Source: Nocardioidaceae bacterium SCSIO 66511 (GTDB lineage: Bacteria; Actinomycetota; Actinomycetes; Propionibacteriales; Nocardioidaceae). Taken from it: a DNA stretch of 64,000 nucleotides. Made by a program: the position numbers and the translations under genes. Below are positions 46,771-53,849 of this stretch, in pieces (position 1 is the stretch's first letter; every line of letters begins with the position of its first letter). The stretch spans positions 3,906,001 through 3,970,000 of the forward strand of contig CP095846.1 of NCBI GenBank assembly GCA_023100825.1, given 5' to 3'. The notes under the pieces were generated by a model. That model ran no database searches. It was given only the letters and a program-made list of their open reading frames with translations, and was not told where the DNA came from.

Positions 46771-47661
46771 TCACCGCACCAGCGACACGGCGGTGTCGAC
46801 CGCCTTGGACACATCGTCATCGGCCGGGTACAGCAGGGCGCGCCCCACGACCAGGCCGCGTACGGACGGCAACGCAAGAGCGGCTGCCCATTGGGCGTAC
46901 GTCGAGTCGGGATCGCCGTTGGGATCGCCGCCGAGCAGCAGGGTGGGGAGCGTCGTCGCCCGCATGACCCGTGCCATGTCGTCGACGACCGGCAGTTTCA
47001 ACCACGTGTAGGCGCTGGTAGCGCCCAGCCCCTGTGCGATGTTGACCGATAGCGCAACCTCGTCGGCGCGCAGGTCGTTGACGATCCCGCGGTCGACGCG
47101 CCGAGACATGAACGGCTCGACCATCGCGACCCGACCGGCCCTCGCCAGCTGGGAAACCGAGGCTCCGCAGGTCTGCATCGTCGCGACCGTCCCGGGGTCG
47201 TCGAGGTCGATGCGCAGCAGCATCTTGCCGCCGTCGAGGCCGCTGTCGACGACACCGGGCACGTCGTACGCGGTGTGCCGATCGTCCAGCTCGAACGCCG
47301 AGCCCGCGAGGCCGCCGCGGTTGAGCGATCCGAAGACCAGTTTGTCCTCGAGAGCACCAAGCAGCAGCAGGTCTTCGACGATGTCGGGGGTTGCGAGCAC
47401 GCCGTCGACTCCGGGCCGACCGAGCGCGGTCGTGAGCCGCTCCAGCAGGTCCCAGCGGTCGGCCATGGCCGCGGGCTTTCCGCGCACGGACAGCGCGCCG
47501 CGGGCCGGATGGTCACACGCGATGATCATCAGCTGGCGGCCAGCCCCTGCGATGGAGCGGCGGGTACGAAGGCCGAACAGCTCGAAGATGCGTTGTGGTT
47601 CACGAGCGCGTACGTCGGTGAGCTCGTCGTAGTCGCGTACGAACCCCGGATGTGCGTTCAT
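46771..47661 (-). CDS. Cgl0159-family (beta/alpha)8 aldolase-like protein
   Basis: A 296-residue TIM-barrel protein of the kind found in corynebacterial inositol clusters (Cgl0159). MIIACDHPARGAL at the N-terminus, KMLLRIDLDDPGT and YTWLKLPVV (candidate Schiff-base lysine) recall class I aldolases. Position between iolC and iolB suggests it cleaves the phosphorylated product of IolC (IolJ role); this is inference. ATG 47661 overlaps the end of iolC by 4 bases. Confidence 0.82.
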   Translation of the reverse strand: MNAHPGFVRDYDELTDVRAREPQRIFELFGLRTRRSIAGAGRQLMIIACDHPARGALSVRGKPAAMADRWDLLERLTTALGRPGVDGVLATPDIVEDLLLLGALEDKLVFGSLNRGGLAGSAFELDDRHTAYDVPGVVDSGLDGGKMLLRIDLDDPGTVATMQTCGASVSQLARAGRVAMVEPFMSRRVDRGIVNDLRADEVALSVNIAQGLGATSAYTWLKLPVVDDMARVMRATTLPTLLLGGDPNGDPDSTYAQWAAALALPSVRGLVVGRALLYPADDDVSKAVDTAVSLVR

Positions 47662-48626
47662 CGACGCCTCCCCTCGTTCGGATCGCCGCCCGCGAGCAGT
47701 GTTTCGATCTCGGCATCGGTCGGCATCGCGGTGGAGCATTCGAGTCGCGATGCGACGATCGCACCCGCGGCGTTGGCTCGACGGAGCAGCCGGTCGAGCG
47801 GCAGACCGGCGAGCAGTCCGTCGGCCAGCGCACCGCCGAATCCGTCGCCCGCGCCCAAGCCGTTCAGCGGCTCGACGGCAATCGGCTCGGACACGACGCG
47901 TTCGTCGCGTGTACGCGCGAGAACACCCTTCGGCCCCTGTTTGACGACGGCAAGCTCGACGCCGGTGTCGAGCAGCGCCTCAGCGGCCCGGTCGGGGTCG
48001 GACTCACCAACGGCTACCTCGCACTCTTCGAGGTTTCCGACAGCGACCGTGACGTCGGGCAGCACCTTTCGTACCTGCTCTGTCGCAGCATCGGGTGAGT
48101 CCCAGAACATCGGCCGGTAGTCGAGGTCCAAGACGGTGAAGGACTTGCGGGCGCGTGCCGCGAGCACATCGTGGTGGGTCTGCCTGCTCGGCTCCTCACT
48201 GAGCCCGGTGACCGACAGCCAGAGCAGGTCGACCGCGCGTACCGCATCGAGATCGACGTCAGCGGTGCGGACCTGCAGGTCTGGTGCACTCGGGCGACGG
48301 TAGAACCACAGCGGGAAGTCGTCGGGCGGAAAGATCTCGCAGAAGGTCACCGGAGTCGGGTAGTCGACGTTGGTGACCACGTGCCGGTCGTCGACGCCGA
48401 GGCGTCGCAGCTCGGCGCGTACGTACCTGCCGAACGGGTCGTCTCCGACGCCGGTGATGATCGCCGCGTCACGACCCAGCCGAGCCGAGGCGACTGCGAC
48501 GTTGGCCGTCGTACCGCCGAGGTACTTGCCGAATGTCTCGACCTCCTCGAGGCCGACCCCGACCTGCAGCGGATAGATGTCGACCCCGCTGCGGCCGAAG
48601 GTCAACACCTCCGGCACTGCGCCCAT
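47658..48626 (-). CDS. iolC: 5-dehydro-2-deoxygluconokinase
   Basis: A 322-residue PfkB-family sugar kinase. FGRSGVDIYPLQVGVGLEEVETFGKYLGGTTANVAVASARLG is the IolC-specific N-terminus; NGLGAGDGFGGALADGLLAG contains the anion hole and catalytic Asp. It phosphorylates 2-deoxy-5-keto-gluconate. First gene of the operon, behind the promoter at 48688-48717. Confidence 0.94.
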   Translation of the reverse strand: MGAVPEVLTFGRSGVDIYPLQVGVGLEEVETFGKYLGGTTANVAVASARLGRDAAIITGVGDDPFGRYVRAELRRLGVDDRHVVTNVDYPTPVTFCEIFPPDDFPLWFYRRPSAPDLQVRTADVDLDAVRAVDLLWLSVTGLSEEPSRQTHHDVLAARARKSFTVLDLDYRPMFWDSPDAATEQVRKVLPDVTVAVGNLEECEVAVGESDPDRAAEALLDTGVELAVVKQGPKGVLARTRDERVVSEPIAVEPLNGLGAGDGFGGALADGLLAGLPLDRLLRRANAAGAIVASRLECSTAMPTDAEIETLLAGGDPNEGRRR

Positions 48627-48687
48627 CCCGTACCCCTATGTCGCGACAACTCGGCTCGCGCCGTCCTGCTGGCTCGGCACACCGACG

Positions 48688-48717
48688 ACGATACGGGGGC
48701 ATGTCGAAAGCAGTCAA
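48688..48717 (-). promoter_or_regulatory. iol operon promoter
   Basis: On the minus strand TTGACT (complement 48712-48717) and TATCGT (complement 48688-48693), 18 bases apart, about 60 bases before the iolC ATG. Confidence 0.5.
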
Positions 48718-48721
48718 TATT

Positions 48722-48731
48722 TGTCCTGACA
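48722..48731. promoter_or_regulatory. IolR-like operator
   Basis: TGTCCTGACA fits the Corynebacterium glutamicum IolR consensus KGWCHTRACA at all ten positions, as I remember it. It lies just upstream of the iol -35 box. No iolR gene is inside the window. Confidence 0.5.
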
Positions 48732-48761
48732 TACAGTCATTAGCACTGCCATCGTTCCCGC

Positions 48762-48849
48762 GAAATACCACGGGCCCATAGGAAACCGCGCCGCTACCCA
48801 GCAAATTTGGTAGTGAGTGGCGGGGTTTCCTATGGGCCCGTGGTATTTC
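48762..48849. terminator. Very long hairpin with perfect 26-base arms
   Basis: Arms 48762-48787 and 48824-48849 are perfectly complementary, with a 36-base centre that also pairs partly (CCGCTACC with GGTAGTGAGTGG). It ends 23 bases before the stop of the VOC gene (minus strand), so it probably terminates that transcript before the iol promoter. The length is unusual for a terminator. Confidence 0.6.
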
Positions 48850-48872
48850 ACGCTGGCCCAAACCGGGCTGCG

Positions 48873-49247
48873 TCAGCAGGCGCAGAGGCAGAAGGGATGG
48901 CCGGCGGGGTCGGCGTAGACGCGGAACGAGAGGGTGTCGTCGACCCGCGGCGGGTCTACGGGGTCGAGCGGTGTGGCGCCCAGCTCGACCGCACGTCGAT
49001 GTGTCGACTCGAACTCGTCGACAGTGAAATCGAGATGGATCTGTTGCGGCGCCCCGTCGGGCCAGTCCGGCGACTCGTAGTCGGCGACCTGTTGGAACGA
49101 GATCGTCGGCGTACCCGTGAGATCGACCCAGTCCGCCTCGCGTTTGGGCGAGATCGGACGATCGAGGAGCTGTGAGTAGAACTCAGCGAGCGCGTCTACG
49201 TCGGGGCAGTCGAGCACGACTGCACCGAAACCGATTCCGCCGCTCAT
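48873..49247 (-). CDS. VOC/glyoxalase-family protein
   Basis: A 124-residue protein of the vicinal-oxygen-chelate fold: GFGAVVLDCPDVDALAEFYSQLLDRPI, IHLDFTVDEFESTHRRAVELGA and FRVYADPAGHPFCLCAC. It is the small actinobacterial type with a paired beta-alpha-beta-beta-beta module; catalytic activity unknown. An in-frame GTG 9 bases upstream is an alternative start. Confidence 0.88.
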   Translation of the reverse strand: MSGGIGFGAVVLDCPDVDALAEFYSQLLDRPISPKREADWVDLTGTPTISFQQVADYESPDWPDGAPQQIHLDFTVDEFESTHRRAVELGATPLDPVDPPRVDDTLSFRVYADPAGHPFCLCAC

Positions 49248-49373
49248 GCCTCGCACCCACGCGTACCGGTGAGCACTGGATAGAACATCACGACTCCCAT
49301 CATCGTAACCATTGACCTAAGAATGACAGTTAGCCGACCAACCTGCAACCGGCGATTGAATTACACTGGTTTC

Positions 49374-49847
49374 ATGCTTGCCGACCCGGCCACAACCGTG
49401 CTGGCCTTCCTCAACACCCTCGACGTCGAAGACGGAACCGACCTCATATCCGACCCCGACGAGTGGCAGCAATGGGTCTCGACAACGCTCGACCTCGACG
49501 AGGAGCAGACACCGCCCCGCCGCGACAAGGCGCGCGAGCTACGTGCACTGCTTCGGGCTGCCGTCAGCGCAGAATCGGACGCCGGGCGGGCAGAGGTCCC
49601 CGTGTCAGTGGAGCTCGGCCCTCGCGGAGGGCGGATCCGATCGTCGACCGCCATTGGCACGATCGCCGCGGCCGTTGCGAAACTGTCCATCGACGGTCGC
49701 TGGCATCGGGTGAAGATCTGCCCGGCCGACGACTGCCGGTGGGCGTTCTTCGACGAGTCGCGCAATCGCTCCCGCCAGTGGTGCTCGATGAGCGTCTGCG
49801 GCAACAGAGCGAAGGTACGCAAGCACCGCGAGCGTACGACCAGCTAG
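49374..49847 (+). CDS. CGNR zinc-finger protein
   Basis: A 157-residue protein with an N-terminal ABATE-type domain (PATTVLAFLNTLDVEDGTDLI) and a C-terminal CGNR zinc finger: ICPADDCRWAFFDESRNRSRQWCSMSVCGNRAKVRKHRER. It is thought to act in transcription as an RNA- or DNA-binding regulator sensing stress. A TACACT -10 ends 7 bases before ATG 49374, so the gene is probably leaderless. Confidence 0.9.
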   Translation: MLADPATTVLAFLNTLDVEDGTDLISDPDEWQQWVSTTLDLDEEQTPPRRDKARELRALLRAAVSAESDAGRAEVPVSVELGPRGGRIRSSTAIGTIAAAVAKLSIDGRWHRVKICPADDCRWAFFDESRNRSRQWCSMSVCGNRAKVRKHRERTTS

Positions 49848-49968
49848 TGCCCTGACACTAGTGCGCCGTGCGCTACAGGCGCGGCGCACTAGTAGAGTCC
49901 AACCTCGTAACCCGAAGTTGCAGACTGCGTCGGGCCGGGTGCCGCTCGCGTACTGACAGGACTCGCAC

Positions 49969-50676
49969 ATGCCCACCGAAGACCAGGCAATGCCACACCG
50001 CCAGCCGGGCGACGACCCGCGGCTGCCGCTGCAGCCGGTCGGATCCTCTCTGGCGATGGCGAAGTCGATGATGCGCAACGTACCCGTGTTCGGGCCCGGC
50101 ATCGCCGCCGCCCAGGATGAGCTCGGCCGGGTCGAGAACCTCATCTGGCGCGAGGTCAGGAATCGCATCGAGCAGGGCGAGCAGTCCGCAGACGGTGACC
50201 GTGGCAACGCACCCGCCCGCCTCGCCGACCTACTCACCCGGGCCGTCGAGCAGTCGGCAGCACAGGCCCGCCAACATCTGATCGCTCGCCTGCTCGACGA
50301 CATCGAACCCGACGAGGCACGTATTCTCGCTGCGCTGTCCGACGGTTCGACGTACCCGCTGGTGCACCTCGTCACGAAGTCGGCGTTCGGTACGACCGGC
50401 GCTCGACTGCTCGAGAACGTCTCAACGGTGGCGCGTTCTGCGGGCATCGCATTGCCGGACTACTGCCCGATCTACCTCGCCCGCCTCCGGAGGCTCGGAC
50501 TGGTGACTGTTGGGCCCGAGTCGAGGGAGCACGCCGACGGTTACGAGGTGCTCGCAACCGAGTCGATCGTACGAGAGGCCCGCGACGAACACGACGCTCC
50601 GACGCGGGTGCTACACCGCACTTTGTCCCTCAGCGCGCTCGGACGCGATCTCTGGGACCTGAGCGCACCCAGTTAG
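49969..50676 (+). CDS. Abi-alpha (DUF4393) family protein
   Basis: A 235-residue protein with LLDDIEPDEARILAALSDGSTYPLVHLVTKSAFG, ENVSTVARSAGIALPDYCPIYLARLRRLGLV and TLSLSALGRDLW, the DUF4393/Abi-alpha signature with a winged-helix-like middle. Members are linked to abortive infection in Lactococcus, but actinobacterial copies are chromosomal and uncharacterised. Followed after 9 bases by the DUF445 gene. Confidence 0.8.
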   Translation: MPTEDQAMPHRQPGDDPRLPLQPVGSSLAMAKSMMRNVPVFGPGIAAAQDELGRVENLIWREVRNRIEQGEQSADGDRGNAPARLADLLTRAVEQSAAQARQHLIARLLDDIEPDEARILAALSDGSTYPLVHLVTKSAFGTTGARLLENVSTVARSAGIALPDYCPIYLARLRRLGLVTVGPESREHADGYEVLATESIVREARDEHDAPTRVLHRTLSLSALGRDLWDLSAPS

Positions 50677-50685
50677 GCCGCCCCG

Positions 50686-51891
50686 TTGAGTGACGCCTGG
50701 ATCTACATCGCCATGCCGTTGTGCATGGCACTCATCGGGTACGTCACCAAGCTGCTCGCGATCAAGATGATGTTCGCGCCGATCGAGTACCGCGGCTGGG
50801 GTCCGTTCGGCTGGCAGGGCATCGTTCCACGCCATGCCGCCCGGATGGCATCGATCGCGGTCGACCTGATGACCTCCCGACTGCTCAGCCCTCGGGATGT
50901 GATCGACCGGCTCGATCCGGACCTGATCGCCCGCGAGCTCGAAGCCCCGCTGCGCGAAACCGTCGACGAGGTCGTGCGTGACGTGATGCGCGAGTACCAG
51001 CCCGGCGTATGGGAGGCGATGCCACGTGGCGCGCGAGACCTGCTGATCCGCCGGGTGAAGGACGATGCGCCGGGTGTCGTTGCGGGGGTCCTGCGCGACA
51101 TTCGTACCGACATCGATCAGGTGCTCGACCTGAAGTCGATGGTGGTGACCAACCTCGTACGCGATAAGGCCCTGCTGAACCGGATGTTCCAGGAGTCCGG
51201 CGCGAAAGAGTTCCGGTTCATCGCGCGTTCCGGCATCTACTTCGGCTTCGTGATCGGTTGCGTACAGGCGCTCGCGTGGTACTTCACCCACAACCCGCTG
51301 CTGCTGCCGCTGTTCGGCATCTTCACCGGATGGTTCACCGACTGGCTCGCGCTGAAGATGATCTTCTTCCCGATCCGGCCGCGACGATTCGGGCCGGTGA
51401 CGTGGCAGGGGCTCTTCCTGGCGCGCCGCAACGAGGTCGCCGACGGATACTGTCAGCTGATCGCGACCGAGCTGATCACCCCGCACCACTTGTTCGAGGC
51501 ACTGCTGAAAGGCCCGCTGTCCGACCGCGTGTTCGTGATGGTTCAGCGCCACGTACAACGCGTGATCGACGCCCAGAGCGGGGTCGCGCGACCGATCGTG
51601 GTTCTGGCGGTCGGTAGCACCACGTATCAGGATATGAAGGCCACCGTCGCCGACCGGGTGATGGAGCGACTTCCCGACACCCTGTCTGCGATCGAGGACT
51701 ACGCGGCCGATACCCTCGACATCGCTCACACGATGCGGGCGAAGATGGACAACCTCACCGACGAGGAGTTCCTGCAGCTCATCCGCCCGGCGTTCCAGTC
51801 CGACGAATGGAAGCTCATCGCCGTCGGCGCCGCACTCGGCGGGGTCATGGGTGAGGCACAGGTGCTGCTGCTGGAGTACCTGCACATGTGA
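50686..51891 (+). CDS. DUF445 family membrane-associated protein
   Basis: A 401-residue protein of the YheB/DUF445 family. A first hydrophobic helix (WIYIAMPLCMALIGYVTKLLAI) is followed by MMFAPIEYRGWGPFGWQGIVPRHAARMASI, and a second repeat of the same motif (FTDWLALKMIFFPIRPRRFGPVTWQGLFLARRNEVADGYCQLIATEL), a clear internal duplication. Function unknown, perhaps at the membrane. TTG start; 9 bases after the Abi-alpha gene, likely one operon. Confidence 0.87.
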   Translation: MSDAWIYIAMPLCMALIGYVTKLLAIKMMFAPIEYRGWGPFGWQGIVPRHAARMASIAVDLMTSRLLSPRDVIDRLDPDLIARELEAPLRETVDEVVRDVMREYQPGVWEAMPRGARDLLIRRVKDDAPGVVAGVLRDIRTDIDQVLDLKSMVVTNLVRDKALLNRMFQESGAKEFRFIARSGIYFGFVIGCVQALAWYFTHNPLLLPLFGIFTGWFTDWLALKMIFFPIRPRRFGPVTWQGLFLARRNEVADGYCQLIATELITPHHLFEALLKGPLSDRVFVMVQRHVQRVIDAQSGVARPIVVLAVGSTTYQDMKATVADRVMERLPDTLSAIEDYAADTLDIAHTMRAKMDNLTDEEFLQLIRPAFQSDEWKLIAVGAALGGVMGEAQVLLLEYLHM

Positions 51892-51939
51892 GTGCGCCGG
51901 TCGGCGTACAGAACCGCGCTCGTACGGAACCCGCGTCGC

Positions 51940-52758
51940 TCAGGCGTCGCGACGGAGGAACAGGAACGTCATCAGCCCGAGCAGTGCGGCGACGAACACC
52001 GCCATGCAGATGCCGCCGCCGACGGCACCGAACGGCTCAACGCCGCTGAGAGTGTCGATCATGTCGGACACGTCCGCGCGGGTGTACAGCTTGCCGCCGG
52101 CCTCGAAGGGCAGGAACTTCGCGAGCGTGCCGATCGCTCCGGGATCGCCGGTCGTCGCCGCCTTGATCAGCAAGATGGTACGTACGATCGGCTCGATCAC
52201 GATCGGCATCGCCAGCATCAGCACGATTGCGCCCGTCTGGTTGCGGGCGAGACCGGCGAAGGCCATACCTGCAAGAGCAAACAACGCCGTGTACGTCATC
52301 ACACCGAGGATGAGCCCGCGCAGCTCGGCGTCGAAGGACACGTCGCGACCGCTGAAAACCGCCGCGTTGAAGTACCCGACCAGCATCGCCAGCGCAGCGG
52401 CCACTGCCGCAACGACCGCAACCGTCAATGCCTTGGCCGCAACGACCGCCAAGCGCTTCGGCACCGCGGTCAGCGTCGCCCGGATCATCTGGTGCCGGTA
52501 TTCATGACCCATCGAGAAGACGCCGATGATGCCGAGGATGTAGGCCATCAACAGCGGAGCGAAACCGGTCGAGGCACCGAGGGTGATGATCGCCGCGTCG
52601 ACCTGGGCTCCCCCGCTCGTAGACCCTTGGACCGACCGGGTGATCAGCGCGACGCCCATCGTCGCAAGGAAGTAGAGGCCGAGTGTGCCGATGATGAGCC
52701 AGTACGTAGAGCGGATGGTCAGCATCCGCATCCACTCGTACCGCAGCGCCGCGATCAT
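51940..52758 (-). CDS. ABC-2 type exporter, membrane subunit
   Basis: A 272-residue permease with six helices. It starts MIAALRYEWMRMLTIRSTYWL, typical of ABC-2 permeases of the YhaP/NatB-like kind; MGHEYRHQMIRATLTAVPKR is the coupling helix. Its ATG overlaps the ATPase gene stop. Confidence 0.88.
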   Translation of the reverse strand: MIAALRYEWMRMLTIRSTYWLIIGTLGLYFLATMGVALITRSVQGSTSGGAQVDAAIITLGASTGFAPLLMAYILGIIGVFSMGHEYRHQMIRATLTAVPKRLAVVAAKALTVAVVAAVAAALAMLVGYFNAAVFSGRDVSFDAELRGLILGVMTYTALFALAGMAFAGLARNQTGAIVLMLAMPIVIEPIVRTILLIKAATTGDPGAIGTLAKFLPFEAGGKLYTRADVSDMIDTLSGVEPFGAVGGGICMAVFVAALLGLMTFLFLRRDA

Positions 52759-53786
52759 CGTCCGGCACTGTCATGCGTGGGTGGAGGGTCATCCGGTGAG
52801 TCGTCCGACGGGCGTACGTCCGCCCCGCCGCTCGCACTCCCGCCGAACTCGACCGGCAGCTCGAACCCGCTGAACTCCTGGTCCCCGCCGGTCGCGTCCA
52901 AGAACGCCTCTTCCAACGTCGCCTCGCGTACGAACAGCTCATGGATGCGGACGCCCGCATCGTAGGCGGCATCGCCGACCTGTTCGGCGCTCAGCCGCTT
53001 CACCGCGTAACGCGGGAGGTGGCCGGTGTCGTCGTCCTCGGGGTCGGCCTCCACGAACCCGCCGAGCTCGGCGAGCTTCGGGCCGAGACGCTCGATGTCG
53101 GGCGAGCGAACGATCACGCTCGTACGATCGCTGCTGCGGATGAAATCGGTGACCCTGCCGCTCGCGATCATCCGGCCGCGGCCGATGACGACGAGCTGGT
53201 CGGCGAGCAACGCCATCTCGGACAGCAGATGGCTGGACACGAACACCGAGCGTCCTTCGCCGGCGAGCTGCTTGAGCAGGTTCCGCAGCCATTGGATGCC
53301 TTCGGGGTCCAGCCCGTTCGCGGGCTCGTCGAGCACCAACGTATGCGGATCGCCGAGCAGCGCGGCAGCCATCCCGAGGCGCTGCCCCATCCCGAGGCTG
53401 AACTTCTTCGGGCGACCGTTGGAGACCGTCGACAGACCGACCATGGAGAGCACTTCGTCAACCCGGCTCGTGGGGATCCCGTTGGCAGCAGCGAGCATCC
53501 GAAGATGGTTACGGGCCGTGCGTGTGGGATGGAACGGCTTGGCCTCGAGCAGGACGCCGACGTGTCGCATCGGGTCGTTCAGCGTCTCGAACTCCTGCCC
53601 GTCGTACGTCGTACGCCCCGAGCCCTTGTCGAGCCCCAGCATCAGGCGCATCGTGGTCGACTTCCCAGAGCCGTTCGGACCGAGGAACCCCGTCACGCTT
53701 CCGGGGTTGACCTGGAAGGACAGATCGATCACGGCGACCTTGCTGCCGTACGACTTGCCGAGGTTCTCCGCTCGAATGACCGCCAT
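52755..53786 (-). CDS. ABC-2 type exporter, ATP-binding subunit
   Basis: A 343-residue ATPase. Walker A GPNGSGKST, signature LGMGQRLGMAAALLGDP (a variant of LSGGQ), Walker B TLVLDEPANGLDPEG and switch His in VSSHLL. The last 50 residues after the ATPase core are acidic and Pro/Ser-rich. Drives an efflux or lantibiotic/bacitracin-type permease (next gene); substrate unknown. Confidence 0.93.
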   Translation of the reverse strand: MAVIRAENLGKSYGSKVAVIDLSFQVNPGSVTGFLGPNGSGKSTTMRLMLGLDKGSGRTTYDGQEFETLNDPMRHVGVLLEAKPFHPTRTARNHLRMLAAANGIPTSRVDEVLSMVGLSTVSNGRPKKFSLGMGQRLGMAAALLGDPHTLVLDEPANGLDPEGIQWLRNLLKQLAGEGRSVFVSSHLLSEMALLADQLVVIGRGRMIASGRVTDFIRSSDRTSVIVRSPDIERLGPKLAELGGFVEADPEDDDTGHLPRYAVKRLSAEQVGDAAYDAGVRIHELFVREATLEEAFLDATGGDQEFSGFELPVEFGGSASGGADVRPSDDSPDDPPPTHDSAGR

Positions 53787-53849
53787 CTCGACAAAGCATG
53801 CCATGTGGGCGCTTACCGGGTCGGGATGGTTGACCCCTACCTTAGAAAG

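Noticed and set aside
52941-53849. Extension of the helicase-associated ORF to 52941 (1043 residues)
   Set aside because: It lies antisense to the well-supported ABC ATPase gene; the family starts near 53826-53850.
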